A stretch of 64,000 bases of DNA from an uncultured Megasphaera sp. (GTDB taxonomy: Bacteria > Bacillota > Negativicutes > Veillonellales > Megasphaeraceae), in contig CAKPYN010000007.1 of assembly GCA_934202965.1 (NCBI GenBank), positions 26,194 to 90,193 on the forward strand. Direction: 5' to 3'. Shown here piece after piece: positions 34,311 to 43,501 of the stretch. Both the position numbers and the translations under genes were made by a program. Below the pieces are notes generated by a model that saw only the letters and a list, made by a program, of their open reading frames with translations, was not told the DNA's origin and made no database searches. Position 1 is the first letter of the stretch; every line of letters begins with the position of its first letter.

Positions 34311-35600
34311 CTATGATTTTTTTAGCCGTTTACGGATGCTGCTATTAGGAATATTCATCTTTAAGCGAAATTTGGTCACCGTTCTTCTCGCAATATGAAT
34401 ATTTTTTTGTGCGAAATATGTTGCAATTCTTTGGTCAGACCAAGGATGACACTCGTCTTCTGCCGCAATTAAGCGGGATATTTCCCTCATAATTGCCTTA
34501 TCTGATATGTATCCTTCCCGTTGGGAGGCATCGGGATAGGAATGAGCCAAAAAACTTTGTACCGAATAGATACGTTGTTTAAACAATACATATCGATTTC
34601 GACATACACGGCTTACCGTTGCCGTGCTAAGTCCTGTTCCTTGCGCAATATCAATCTGTCTCAACGGCCGCAAGTTGCCACCCTGCAAAAAATAAGATTG
34701 CTGTTGTATTAAGATATACTGCATGACTGCAAAAATAGATTGCCAGCGATAGGCCAAGGCTGTTTGTAAATCTAAAAATTGCCGTTTTGCGTTGCGAATA
34801 AAGACATGCGTTGCTTTATCCCCTTCTTTTCGATACATCTCATATAAATCATCTCTAAAAAAAACTTCCGGCAATTCTTCTAAGGAACGAATCTGCAGTT
34901 TTCCCTGAGCATCACAAAAAATTTCTATATCTGCTCGTATATAATCTGTCAGTGATTCTGCCTGCAATACCGGCTGCAGCGAAAGTGTTTTCAAAAAATC
35001 GCGAATTCGGCGTATAGCTGCCGCCGTTGCCGGTAGTTCTTTTTCTAATTTCTGCCAGCGCCCATGCAGAAAATCATCATAATAGTACTCTAATACACGT
35101 TCTGTTCCAATCGGCATATGCTGACATCGCCGCGCCTGAATAAGCAGTGCTTCCTGAATAGAACGCGCTGCTATGCCTGCTGGTTCAAAAGACTGCACCA
35201 ATGTCAGTCCCTGTGTCATTGTTTCTGACGTCAGTCCATAGGGTCGGCCAATATCTTCCAAATCTCCTTGAAAAAATCCTTTTTCGTTTAACGATTGTAT
35301 GACTAGACCGGCTGCTAGCATAATCTCTTTCGAAACGGTTTGAACCCGCAGTTCTTTCATTAGCATTTCTTCTAATGAATCCCTATAATCTTCCACTGCC
35401 TCTATCGGCTTTTCATTGCATTCGTTACCGGCATGGGGCTGGATATCATGATACCGGATATCCAGCAATGGATTTTCGGTTACTTGTTCATGCAAAAACT
35501 CTTGCAGTTCCTGTCCATGCAGTGTCATCATTTGAATAGTGAGCCGCTGCATTTGTGATAATTTTATGTTTTGTTCTAAATGTAAAGAAACTTTAACCAT
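34311..35600 (-). CDS. rpoN: RNA polymerase sigma-54 factor
   Basis: A 429-residue RpoN. The Gln/Leu-rich region I (LHLEQNIKLSQMQRLTIQMM, about residues 5-24) contacts activators, the central core-binding domain follows, and the C-terminal RpoN box reads ARRTVTKFR. ATG 35600 has GAGGG just upstream; an in-frame GTG lies at 35618. No bacterial enhancer-binding protein gene is nearby and no convincing -24/-12 promoter was noticed in the window, so its regulon here is unknown. Confidence 0.93.
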   Translation of the reverse strand: MVKVSLHLEQNIKLSQMQRLTIQMMTLHGQELQEFLHEQVTENPLLDIRYHDIQPHAGNECNEKPIEAVEDYRDSLEEMLMKELRVQTVSKEIMLAAGLVIQSLNEKGFFQGDLEDIGRPYGLTSETMTQGLTLVQSFEPAGIAARSIQEALLIQARRCQHMPIGTERVLEYYYDDFLHGRWQKLEKELPATAAAIRRIRDFLKTLSLQPVLQAESLTDYIRADIEIFCDAQGKLQIRSLEELPEVFFRDDLYEMYRKEGDKATHVFIRNAKRQFLDLQTALAYRWQSIFAVMQYILIQQQSYFLQGGNLRPLRQIDIAQGTGLSTATVSRVCRNRYVLFKQRIYSVQSFLAHSYPDASQREGYISDKAIMREISRLIAAEDECHPWSDQRIATYFAQKNIHIARRTVTKFRLKMNIPNSSIRKRLKKS

Positions 35601-35742
35601 ATGTACCCTCACGTTCACAATACTTTCTTATTCATATTGTCCCACAAGAATATCATACGGTCAAAGTTTCTGCGCCTTTTTCAAATATAAAATTCACATA
35701 CAGGTATAACCATATATCTAAAAACAGCATGTATTGCATTTC

Positions 35743-35985
35743 TCATTGTTTCACTACTTTAAATACAACTTTTTCATCACAATCCGGGCATTGTATCAAT
35801 GGTTTCCAAACGGCTCCTTGTCTAGCAGCAAAAACATATGGATATACGGCCTGCAAAGCAGTCATGCATAAGGCTCCACTTTTTTCTTTGTTAATAATCG
35901 GTCCATCAAAAATAATTTCATCACCAGCCTGATATTCCGGACAGTGTGATTCTACAACAACTAATTTTACATGATATACATCCAT
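35743..35985 (-). CDS. TIGR04076 family small protein
   Basis: An 80-residue protein with HCPEYQAGDEIIFDGP, GALCMTALQAVYPYVFAAR and VQCPD-like IQCPDCDEKVVF, the pattern of TIGR04076. Cysteines in HCP, LC and CPDC may bind metal or Fe-S. Function is unknown. A GGAGCGAT-like site precedes the ATG. Confidence 0.75.
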   Translation of the reverse strand: MDVYHVKLVVVESHCPEYQAGDEIIFDGPIINKEKSGALCMTALQAVYPYVFAARQGAVWKPLIQCPDCDEKVVFKVVKQ

Positions 35986-36112
35986 ATTTTATCGCTCCTT
36001 TGTCCTATTTTACTGTATATACGTATACCATATGATACCGTTAATAGCAATATGCTCACAAATTAGTGCGTCATAAATATAAATTCATATATATTCCTCC
36101 TCTATTTGATAA

Positions 36113-36160
36113 TAAAAAAAACGACGATATTGTCTCTAAGACATCATCGTCGTTTTTTAT
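36113..36160 (-). terminator. Bidirectional terminator
   Basis: AACGACGATgatgtc-type perfect inverted repeat with A/T runs on both sides; it follows the small exported peptide gene on the minus strand. Confidence 0.88.
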
Positions 36161-36252
36161 TAAAAATAATAGCATTGATTGCTAAATATTTCAATATTCT
36201 ATGTTATATTTTATATTTTTATAATGTTTTTGTTTTAGATATTATAAAATAT

Positions 36253-36441
36253 TTATTTCATTTGTTCTGGTGAAACACGCAAATATGAATTCATATCGAC
36301 AGAGGATACTTTTGTTACTTTTACCTGTTCTTTAGCTGGAACAGACATATGAGCTACCTTGGCATTCACAGCACCTACAGCACTAATCACAAAAAAAGCG
36401 GCAAAAATAGCTAATACAACAAAACGTATACTTTTCGTCAT
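36253..36441 (-). CDS. Small exported protein of unknown function
   Basis: A 62-residue protein: MTKSIRF, a hydrophobic segment FVVLAIFAAFFVISAVGAVNA that looks like a signal peptide (cleavage after VNA), then a 35-residue Lys/Val-rich tail ending SPEQMK. ATG 36441 is preceded by AAGGGAG. Not recognised. It lies between hydF and the TIGR04076 gene, with its own terminator, 260 bp downstream of the large operon. Confidence 0.6.
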   Translation of the reverse strand: MTKSIRFVVLAIFAAFFVISAVGAVNAKVAHMSVPAKEQVKVTKVSSVDMNSYLRVSPEQMK

Positions 36442-36701
36442 GGTATAAGACTCCCTTATCATGTAAAAAATATAAGACAAAAGCAAATGACGACAACATA
36501 GGTATTGTTATCGCCGTAGTTTGTTTATGCTTATATCATAACACTTGTAAGTAAAACTTTCAATATATAAAGTTTAGTTCTCTTATATTGGCTGTTTTCC
36601 ATTTATTTTATTAAAAATTTTAATATGGTTGTTAATATTCGCTTTGCTTTTTAGAAAAAATTTATTTTTACAATATACAGCACATTCGCAGCTGTTTCAT
36701 A

Positions 36702-37910
36702 TCACTTCGCTGCAGGAATCAACGATGCCAAAGCCGGAAAAACACGTAAACTGCGTTTTAAAATTCCTGTCATATACGCAATAGCAATACCATAATTCGT
36801 AATAGGCGTTTCCTGTGCATGCTTCATACGGAACTGCATTTCTCGGCTATTCAACATACAACCGCCGCAGTGAATAACCATGGCATACGAAGATAGGTCA
36901 TCCGGAAATTCTCGACCGCTTGTCGTGGCAATATGAATATCTTTTCCCGTATATTCATGAAGCCAACGAGGAAGTTTCACCGTCCCAATATCATCGCACT
37001 GACGGTGATGCGTGCATCCTTCTGAAATAAGTACCGTGTCCCCGTCCTGCAAGCGGTCTATGGCTGTGACACCATGAACAGCTTCTTCCAAAAATCCTTT
37101 ATGCCGTGCCATCAAAATCGAAAAAGATGTCAACAAGATATGCTGCGGCGTATCCTTAGCGACACGTGCAAAGGCCTGACTGTCCGTAATAACCAAAGCC
37201 GGATTCTTTCCCAGCTGCGTCAAAGTGCAGCGCAATTCATTTTCTTTCACCACAACGGCTGTACAGTCTGCATCTAGTACTTCCCGAATGGTTTGTTGCT
37301 GTGGCAAAATCAGTCTGCCCTTCGGGGCTGCCGAATCAATTGGTACGACAAGTACAACAAAATCACCGGCATGAATCAAATCACGAACAATTGGCTTGGA
37401 TGGTTCTTCCGGTTTTAGTCTGGCCAGCCGTTCTTTTAATGCTGCAATTCCCTGTTTTGACAACGCACTAACATAGATTTCATCGTTAGCCCCATCAGCG
37501 TGACTAGAAAGGCGATCCGCTTTATTGTAGACAACCAAATGGGGAATCTTTTTTTCCTGTATAAGCTGCAATAGTTCTGTATCACTCGGTGTAATTCCTT
37601 CGACGGCATCAATAACCAATACAGCAATATCCGTTTTATGCAGCACCTGTTTTGTTTTCTGCACGCGCAAAGCCCCTAAGGAGCCGACATCATCAAACCC
37701 CGGCGTATCAATAATCATCACGGGACCCAACGGCAACAGCTCCATGGCTTTATACACCGGATCCGTTGTTGTTCCCTTCGTAGCTGACACGACAGCTAGA
37801 TTTTGCCCAGTAATAGCATTAACCACACTGGATTTACCGGCATTGCGGCGGCCGAAAAAACCAATATGGATTCGTTCCCCAGACGGCGTATCATTTAATC
37901 CCATACTCAT
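36702..37910 (-). CDS. hydF: [FeFe]-hydrogenase maturation GTPase HydF
   Basis: A 402-residue HydF. The N-terminal TrmE-like GTPase has GRRNAGKSS (20-28), DTPGFDD and YNKAD. A dimerisation domain follows. The C-terminal Fe-S domain has CTHH (C299, H301) and HCGGC (H347, C348, C351), the full CxH...HCxxC set for the [4Fe-4S] cluster. In known systems HydF is the scaffold on which HydE and HydG build the 2Fe subcluster before transfer to the hydrogenase. It starts one base after the preceding stop, as the last gene of the twelve-gene operon. HydE and HydG are not in the window. Confidence 0.93.
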   Translation of the reverse strand: MSMGLNDTPSGERIHIGFFGRRNAGKSSVVNAITGQNLAVVSATKGTTTDPVYKAMELLPLGPVMIIDTPGFDDVGSLGALRVQKTKQVLHKTDIAVLVIDAVEGITPSDTELLQLIQEKKIPHLVVYNKADRLSSHADGANDEIYVSALSKQGIAALKERLARLKPEEPSKPIVRDLIHAGDFVVLVVPIDSAAPKGRLILPQQQTIREVLDADCTAVVVKENELRCTLTQLGKNPALVITDSQAFARVAKDTPQHILLTSFSILMARHKGFLEEAVHGVTAIDRLQDGDTVLISEGCTHHRQCDDIGTVKLPRWLHEYTGKDIHIATTSGREFPDDLSSYAMVIHCGGCMLNSREMQFRMKHAQETPITNYGIAIAYMTGILKRSLRVFPALASLIPAAK

Positions 37911-39128
37911 TTACACCCCTTTGATTTGTTTTACAAAATCAGTAAATACGTCCGGTTTCATCAAATCCGGAATTTGCTGTTCATACATGCGTCCCGAAAA
38001 CGCTTCGTGCCCCCATGATATAAAGGTACTCTGTGCGGGACAAACAGGCCGATATAATGGATCGGCTATGATAACGTTTTTTTTCTTCAAACACACTTGC
38101 AGTTCCTGTTCAGACGAAATGCGGCAATCTGTTTGCTGTAGCGTCCCGTCTGCCGGTTCCAGCAAGCACAATACTTGTACATGACTGCCGACAGCCATTT
38201 CTAATGCAGCTGCCAAGGATGCGGCGTAAACACTCTCACCAATAACAACCATCGTCGAGGTTCCGTCATTCCTTCGTTGCAAACAAGGATACTGATTTTC
38301 TCCTGTATGTATGGCTTCCTTTACTGCCTGACACAGGGTATCTTGAAACGTTCCTATAGGGACACCGATGACATAGGGCTGGCCAAAGCGTTTTTTCATC
38401 ATTTTTGCCGCTTCCAATCCCCCATACGAAACGACGACATTCGCCTTAGCCTGGCCTGCCATTTCTATTTCTTCGATACGGCTTCCCATCGCCCAAATGC
38501 TGCGTACAGAAAACCCTTTTTTAGCAAACAGCCGCCGTATCGTTTTTTCACTGCCCTGATAGGCAAAATCAAGGGGTGTCATGCCAATGATATTGATAGG
38601 AATTGCTTTTTGGCTTTGTAAAGAAAAAGACGGCTGCCAAGAACACCCAAAACGACTGGATACTGAAACAGGATTTTCTTTGACAATATGTGCCGCTACC
38701 ATCTGTAATGCCCAAGAAATTCCTTTTTCATATGTTTCCATACTGTTCGTTGTACCCGAAAAAGTCGGAATCCCCGTAGCTTCTTCAATTTCTTGTGCCA
38801 ATGCCAGAAAATCAGTACCCATCATGAGCGGTACAGGCGTACACAATAAAACAATAAAACGCGGCGAAAATTGGCGAGCTCCTTCTACAACATCATGGAC
38901 TAATTTTTCATCATTTCCCATGAGTGCATCCATTTCCGTCAGGCCTGAAATAAAAATCAAACTATCCGTATCATACCAGCGAGGTTCATCATGCGTCGTA
39001 TATGTCGAATTGCATCCCGACGGATCATGAATCACAATCATCCCGCCTAACTCAAACAATGCCGAACAAACGCCAAAAGTATCCGCTGAATATGTGGCAA
39101 TGCGGCTTACGGCTTCTCTCATAAACAT
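37911..39128 (-). CDS. Nitrogenase component 1-like protein B2 (NifD/NifK/NifE/NifN superfamily)
   Basis: A 405-residue Oxidored_nitro-fold protein. Near the N-terminus HDPSGCNSTYTTHDEPRW holds one conserved cysteine (C39), in the position of a P-cluster-type ligand. TPVPLMMGTD (about 97-106) is at the position where NifD has its third Cys, replaced here by Val-Pro; C96 is just before it. It shares D-x-x-G-C...DEPRW and TPVPxxxGTD with B1 at 45.8 kb. ATG 39128 has GGATGGGGGTG upstream and the gene overlaps A2. The likely partner is A2, giving an A2B2 heteromer reduced by the second NifH-like protein. Substrate or cofactor unknown. Confidence 0.85.
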   Translation of the reverse strand: MFMREAVSRIATYSADTFGVCSALFELGGMIVIHDPSGCNSTYTTHDEPRWYDTDSLIFISGLTEMDALMGNDEKLVHDVVEGARQFSPRFIVLLCTPVPLMMGTDFLALAQEIEEATGIPTFSGTTNSMETYEKGISWALQMVAAHIVKENPVSVSSRFGCSWQPSFSLQSQKAIPINIIGMTPLDFAYQGSEKTIRRLFAKKGFSVRSIWAMGSRIEEIEMAGQAKANVVVSYGGLEAAKMMKKRFGQPYVIGVPIGTFQDTLCQAVKEAIHTGENQYPCLQRRNDGTSTMVVIGESVYAASLAAALEMAVGSHVQVLCLLEPADGTLQQTDCRISSEQELQVCLKKKNVIIADPLYRPVCPAQSTFISWGHEAFSGRMYEQQIPDLMKPDVFTDFVKQIKGV

Positions 39129-40450
39129 GACGCACACCCCCATCCTTTGCGGCTAATATACGACTTGGCTTCTTTTTCTGTATCATAGGCTTCGCGCAGT
39201 AACTCCATCAGTCGTAAAATACCGGCATAATCGCGCAATCCGCCGCCTTCTACAATATTGACAAAATGCTTCGTCCCTGTAAAATAGGCTGCTTTCTGTC
39301 CAATAGCCAATATCGGTTCCTTTGTCGTACGAGCTAGACAGCGCATATCGGCATGACGTGTTGCATACACTTGCAGCTGCGGATACTGCGATTGTATCCA
39401 ATAAAAATCTGCTTCATCTTCAGGATTGGCTGTATCTGCATAAATGCGTTCGACTGCAAATCCATGAGATAATAGCAATCGAGCTAAACTAAAGGGACGC
39501 ATAACCGCCGTATAATCAATGGCAATGGGAATATCATTTACATATTTTCGTGTCTGTGCCAATGCGTCTTCACACTGTCGTTTTTTATCTGCATACGAAG
39601 GGCATGAAATATGTAAACAAGCAGCCACATCCTGTAAATTCTGTTCAATTTCATCTATGTTCCAACTGTTTGATAGATAGAGCGATTCTTGTCCCAGTCT
39701 TTGTTTCATATCAGCCATACATCCTTTGGCCAACGGTTCCTGACCGATATTCAAAAAACTTGCTGCCATTTGTTCATATGCTTCATACGTATTGCACGTC
39801 GGCAGTTGATGCAGCACAATATGGTTTCCATGCAGTAACGAAACCAATTCGCAGTCTTCTTGAATGGCTAGATTACTGCCAACGATATTTACATCACGCC
39901 GACTCAACGCCGTTTTTTGCAACAAACTATATAGTTGCTGTCGTGTCCGCATTTCGGCTGTCAACTTGGATTCCCGCCGAATCGGATCCATCCAGCATGC
40001 CACAAATTTAGTTTGCCCATACGTTTCCCGCAATCGCTGATATATTGTATCCATATCACATCCCATAAAATGATGCACACACGATGGATAGATAAAACAA
40101 GCCTTGGGCACGTAGGGACGCAAGTTATCTAAAATATCTCCTACAGCATCGACAATAACATCTTCCATAGTGCCGTCATACAAATGATGTTCTTCAATGA
40201 CAATCGAGGAAAAGCGATTCATGACTCCCATTTCAGCGGCTGTTAATACAACGCCGCGCAAACATCCTAAGGCACAAATATAAATTTGATGAGATTCAGG
40301 GACTAACATATTCGTATGAACAATATTCCATGTGCCTCGTGCTGGTGGTGAATATTGCAGTCCATCATAAAAGAATGCAGGAAAGGACGCATCTTTTAGA
40401 AGTATGACTGCTTCTGTTTCTTTTATTTTTCTGCCAATTTGCTGCAGCAT
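39119..40450 (-). CDS. Nitrogenase component 1-like protein A2
   Basis: A 443-residue member of the nitrogenase component 1 superfamily. Candidate cluster ligands are C59 and C63 (ICALGCLRG) and C118/C124 (ACFIYPSC) before HHFMGCD, the counterpart of the NifD C...GLIGDD motif. Regions with NxAIQEDCELVSLL and EAYEQMAAS follow the Rossmann-like repeats of the family. The C-terminus ends GWGCASCL, an extra Cys pair. It begins 4 bp after the NifH-like gene and overlaps B2 by 10 bp, so the three should act together. It differs clearly from A1 at 47 kb but has the same order and size. Confidence 0.83.
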   Translation of the reverse strand: MLQQIGRKIKETEAVILLKDASFPAFFYDGLQYSPPARGTWNIVHTNMLVPESHQIYICALGCLRGVVLTAAEMGVMNRFSSIVIEEHHLYDGTMEDVIVDAVGDILDNLRPYVPKACFIYPSCVHHFMGCDMDTIYQRLRETYGQTKFVACWMDPIRRESKLTAEMRTRQQLYSLLQKTALSRRDVNIVGSNLAIQEDCELVSLLHGNHIVLHQLPTCNTYEAYEQMAASFLNIGQEPLAKGCMADMKQRLGQESLYLSNSWNIDEIEQNLQDVAACLHISCPSYADKKRQCEDALAQTRKYVNDIPIAIDYTAVMRPFSLARLLLSHGFAVERIYADTANPEDEADFYWIQSQYPQLQVYATRHADMRCLARTTKEPILAIGQKAAYFTGTKHFVNIVEGGGLRDYAGILRLMELLREAYDTEKEAKSYISRKGWGCASCL

Positions 40451-40454
40451 GTCA

Positions 40455-41210
40455 TCACCTCATTGCTTCTTGATAGACTGCCTGTGCCAAACTTCGATAT
40501 TCGTCTGCCATGGGGCTTTGGGGAAATGCTTCTAATACGGTTTTTCCTAGTTCTTCTGCTTGTAAAACCGTATCACTACGATTCAATATTCCGATAACAG
40601 GCGCGTGGATATCGGCTGCTAATTCCTGCACCTTTTCGTCTTCCCGCGGCACATTACGGCGGTTTAAAATTAGGCCGCCAAGCCGCGCATAGCCGCGCTG
40701 CTTAAAATGTTCAACTGCCATCGCAATATTCGCTGCCGCATGCAAAGCCATATTTTCGCCGGATGTCACGATAAAAACAGCATCGGCATAGCCTTTTCGC
40801 ATGGGCATGGAAAAACCACCGCAGACTACATCTCCCAATACATCATAAAATACAACGTCAGGCCGATAGGTTTCATACGCACCTTTTGCTTTTAACGTTT
40901 CTAAGGCCGCAATAATACCACGGCCGGCACAGCCCATTCCCGGTGCCGGTCCGCCTGCTTCGACGCAAACGATATTCTTGTAGCCAATAGCCGTTATATC
41001 TTCCAAGGAAAACGCATCTTTCTGCTGCCGCATCAGGTCAAGTACTGTTGATACCGGCTGACCGCTGCGCAGGTTAACCGTCGAATCCGCTTTGGGATCG
41101 CAGCCAATTTGCATAACCTGCAATCCTTTTTCTGCCAGTGCTGCTGCCATGTTGGAAACAGTCGTCGATTTACCAATGCCGCCCTTTCCATAGACTGCTA
41201 TTTTTATCAT
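40455..41210 (-). CDS. NifH-like Fe protein 2
   Basis: A 251-residue nitrogenase reductase-like ATPase. The Walker A is GKGGIGKST (residues 8-16). The cysteines binding the shared [4Fe-4S] cluster of the dimer are in GCAGRG and DVVCGGF. ATG 41210 (MIKIAVYGKGG) with AGAAAGGTGGG upstream is chosen; the open frame extends to 41315. Family members deliver electrons with ATP hydrolysis to NifDK-like partners (nitrogenase, BchLNB, CfbCD and others). It sits 28 bp after hypE and 4 bp before A2. It is closely similar to NifH-like 1 at 48.1 kb, so the H-A-B set looks duplicated. Confidence 0.92.
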   Translation of the reverse strand: MIKIAVYGKGGIGKSTTVSNMAAALAEKGLQVMQIGCDPKADSTVNLRSGQPVSTVLDLMRQQKDAFSLEDITAIGYKNIVCVEAGGPAPGMGCAGRGIIAALETLKAKGAYETYRPDVVFYDVLGDVVCGGFSMPMRKGYADAVFIVTSGENMALHAAANIAMAVEHFKQRGYARLGGLILNRRNVPREDEKVQELAADIHAPVIGILNRSDTVLQAEELGKTVLEAFPQSPMADEYRSLAQAVYQEAMR

Positions 41211-41238
41211 CACTATCCCACCTTTCTGCCTGAAGATA

Positions 41239-42243
41239 TTAGCAAATACGCGGCAGTAATTCACCACCCGGAGGCGGCAGCAATGTTTCTGCACCAATTT
41301 CAGTCTGTACAACAACGCGACCCGGCTGTTCTGCCGTTACTTCGCCAATAATGGCCGCATCCTGCGAATACTTTCCTTGACGCAAGACATCTACAATCGC
41401 TGTTGCTTTGTCTTTCGGCGCAAAAACGACCAAACGGCCTTCACATGCCAAATATAACGGTTCCAGTCCCAACATGCCGCATACACCGCGAACCGAAGGA
41501 TCTACGGGAATGGCCTGACTGTTCAACCGAATCCCTACATGGCTCTGTCCGGCAATTTCATACAATACCGTTCCTACACCGCCGCGCGTAGCATCCCGAA
41601 TGACATGGATATCCTTTGTCGTATTCAGCATAGACTGCACAGTTCCCCATAAGGGAGCACAGTCGCTGGTTACATTGGCATCAATGCCAAATTCATTACG
41701 CGCCAATAAAATGGTACAGCCATGTCGGCCAATATCTCCCGTCACAATAACCGCATCGCCCGGCTTTGCCTGCGTTCCCGACGTATGCACGCCGTCTATA
41801 ATGCGCCCAATACCTGTCGTCGTAATAAAAAGATGATCTACCTGCCCTTTACCGGCAACTTTTGTATCACCGGCTACAATGCGCACACCTGCTTCTGCAG
41901 CCGTTTTGGCCATGGCCGCCGCATATTCTTCGACTTTTGCCAGTGGAAATCCTTCTTCAATGACAAAGGCACACGATAAATACAATGGCTGCGCTCCCAT
42001 GCAAGCCAAATCATTAACCGTACCGCAAATACTTAGTTTACCAATATTTCCGCCAGGAAATTCCGGAGGCGATACGATAAACCCATCTGTCGTAAACGCC
42101 AACCGCGTATCACCAATAGGCAATACAGCCGCATCATCCCCTGTAAATTGAGGATTGGCAAAGTGCGCTTTAAATACGGTGTCAATTAATTCGGCAGTCT
42201 GTCTGCCGCCGGCTCCATGCGCCAGTGTTACTACATCATTCAT
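41239..42243 (-). CDS. hypE: Hydrogenase maturation protein HypE
   Basis: A 334-residue HypE, starting VTLAHGAGG and carrying TGDDAAVLP and VAGDTKVAGKG, PurM-like ATP-binding motifs. The C-terminus is PRIC; its terminal cysteine accepts the carbamoyl group from HypF and is dehydrated to thiocyanate, the cyanide source for Fe(CN)2CO. ATG 42243 has GGAGG 8 nt before it and overlaps hypD by 8 bp. All catalytic features are intact, so it should be functional although no [NiFe] hydrogenase gene is nearby. Confidence 0.96.
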   Translation of the reverse strand: MNDVVTLAHGAGGRQTAELIDTVFKAHFANPQFTGDDAAVLPIGDTRLAFTTDGFIVSPPEFPGGNIGKLSICGTVNDLACMGAQPLYLSCAFVIEEGFPLAKVEEYAAAMAKTAAEAGVRIVAGDTKVAGKGQVDHLFITTTGIGRIIDGVHTSGTQAKPGDAVIVTGDIGRHGCTILLARNEFGIDANVTSDCAPLWGTVQSMLNTTKDIHVIRDATRGGVGTVLYEIAGQSHVGIRLNSQAIPVDPSVRGVCGMLGLEPLYLACEGRLVVFAPKDKATAIVDVLRQGKYSQDAAIIGEVTAEQPGRVVVQTEIGAETLLPPPGGELLPRIC

Positions 42244-43294
42244 GTAACATTCCTCCATACTGATAATATGCTGAGCAAGCTCCTTCATGAGATACCATGC
42301 AAGCTCCTACGGGATGCTCCGGTGTACAGCCTTTACCAAAAACAGGACAGTCGGATGGTTTGCATTTCCCCTGCAGTACATCACCGCAGCGACAAGCCGG
42401 ATTAGCATGTCCATGCATACAAGGGACACTATATTTTTTCCGTGCATCATAGGCTGCGTACGAAGGCCGCAGCTGCATGCCCGATTGTTGTATCATGCCT
42501 AAGCCGCGCCATTGCGAATCGCAAGGTTCCATCACTTCCGCCATTAACTGCTGCCCTGCCTGACTTCCCGTTTCTGTAACTACGCGAGGATAGCAGTTTT
42601 TAAAAAACGGTTTTCCCTGCGGAAATTTTACCAAAATAACAGCTAACGCTGTCAGTAATTCTTTCGCCGTAAATCCGGCAACTACACCGGATACGCCTTC
42701 TTTCACTAAGTCTTCGCAATGGCTTGTACCCATGACGGCCTCTACATGGCCGGGATATAAAAACGCATCGGCACTACCCTTTAATGCTTCATAAGCCTGA
42801 GGCATTGTTTTATTAGCTGTTAGAATAGAAAAATTGGTTACCTTTTCAGCCTGCGCTTTTTTGACGGCCAGACAACTTGCCGGCGTTGTCGTTTCAAATC
42901 CAACAGATAAAAAAACAACGTCTTCTTCACCGTGGGTCTGCGCATATGTCACCGCATCAAGGGGCGCATAAACAACCTCAATATGAGCGCCTTGACTGCG
43001 GGCACCGGCTAAACTCATCGTAGAACCGGGCACGCGAACTAAATCACCAAATGTGCAAATTGTCACGCCTTTGTGTAATGCCAGCCAAACAGCTTCATCA
43101 ATAAAATCGACAGGCGTTACGCAAACAGGACAACCCGGCCCGGAAATCAATTCAATTTGCGGCGGTAAAATTTGTCGAATACCTAAGCGAAAAATTTCAT
43201 GCGTATGGGTTCCGCAGACTTCCATAATACGAATAGGCGGGCCATCATACTGCCGGATAATTTCCAACGCAGTCCGTTTCTTTTTCATTTCCAT
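42236..43294 (-). CDS. hypD: Hydrogenase maturation protein HypD
   Basis: A 352-residue HypD, the Fe-S scaffold that with HypC holds iron while CN and CO are attached. Motifs are EVCGTHTHEI (first Cys), SGPGCPVC (thiol-disulfide pair), SVGFETTTP, and the C-terminal cysteines (CRCGDVLQGKC, CPVFGKGC) for the [4Fe-4S] cluster. The start shares its first base with the hypC stop region. Intact and of normal length. Confidence 0.96.
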   Translation of the reverse strand: MEMKKKRTALEIIRQYDGPPIRIMEVCGTHTHEIFRLGIRQILPPQIELISGPGCPVCVTPVDFIDEAVWLALHKGVTICTFGDLVRVPGSTMSLAGARSQGAHIEVVYAPLDAVTYAQTHGEEDVVFLSVGFETTTPASCLAVKKAQAEKVTNFSILTANKTMPQAYEALKGSADAFLYPGHVEAVMGTSHCEDLVKEGVSGVVAGFTAKELLTALAVILVKFPQGKPFFKNCYPRVVTETGSQAGQQLMAEVMEPCDSQWRGLGMIQQSGMQLRPSYAAYDARKKYSVPCMHGHANPACRCGDVLQGKCKPSDCPVFGKGCTPEHPVGACMVSHEGACSAYYQYGGMLHE

Positions 43295-43500
43295 TATAAA
43301 TCCTCCAAGATGTCGTCCGTTTCATCTGCATCATCATTGGTAATTTTAGCAATTGCCATTCCTGCATGAACCATGACATAATCACCAGGATCTAAATGAT
43401 CCATGAGCTCAGCGGACACTTCTCGCTTCGCTCCCGATGCATCTACCAACGCCATCCCATTTTTTATTGTTACGACTCGTGCCGGTAATCCAACGCACAT
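43294..43500 (-). CDS. hypC: Hydrogenase maturation chaperone HypC
   Basis: A 68-residue HypC/HupF chaperone. It starts MCVGLPARV; Cys2, exposed after Met removal, binds the iron of the Fe(CN)2CO unit. HAGMAIAKI is the conserved barrel segment. ATG 43500 has AAGGAGGAG upstream and lies 1 bp after hypF. In [NiFe] systems HypC also contacts the hydrogenase large subunit; no such partner is encoded here, so its client is open. Confidence 0.95.
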   Translation of the reverse strand: MCVGLPARVVTIKNGMALVDASGAKREVSAELMDHLDPGDYVMVHAGMAIAKITNDDADETDDILEDL

Positions 43501-43501
43501 G

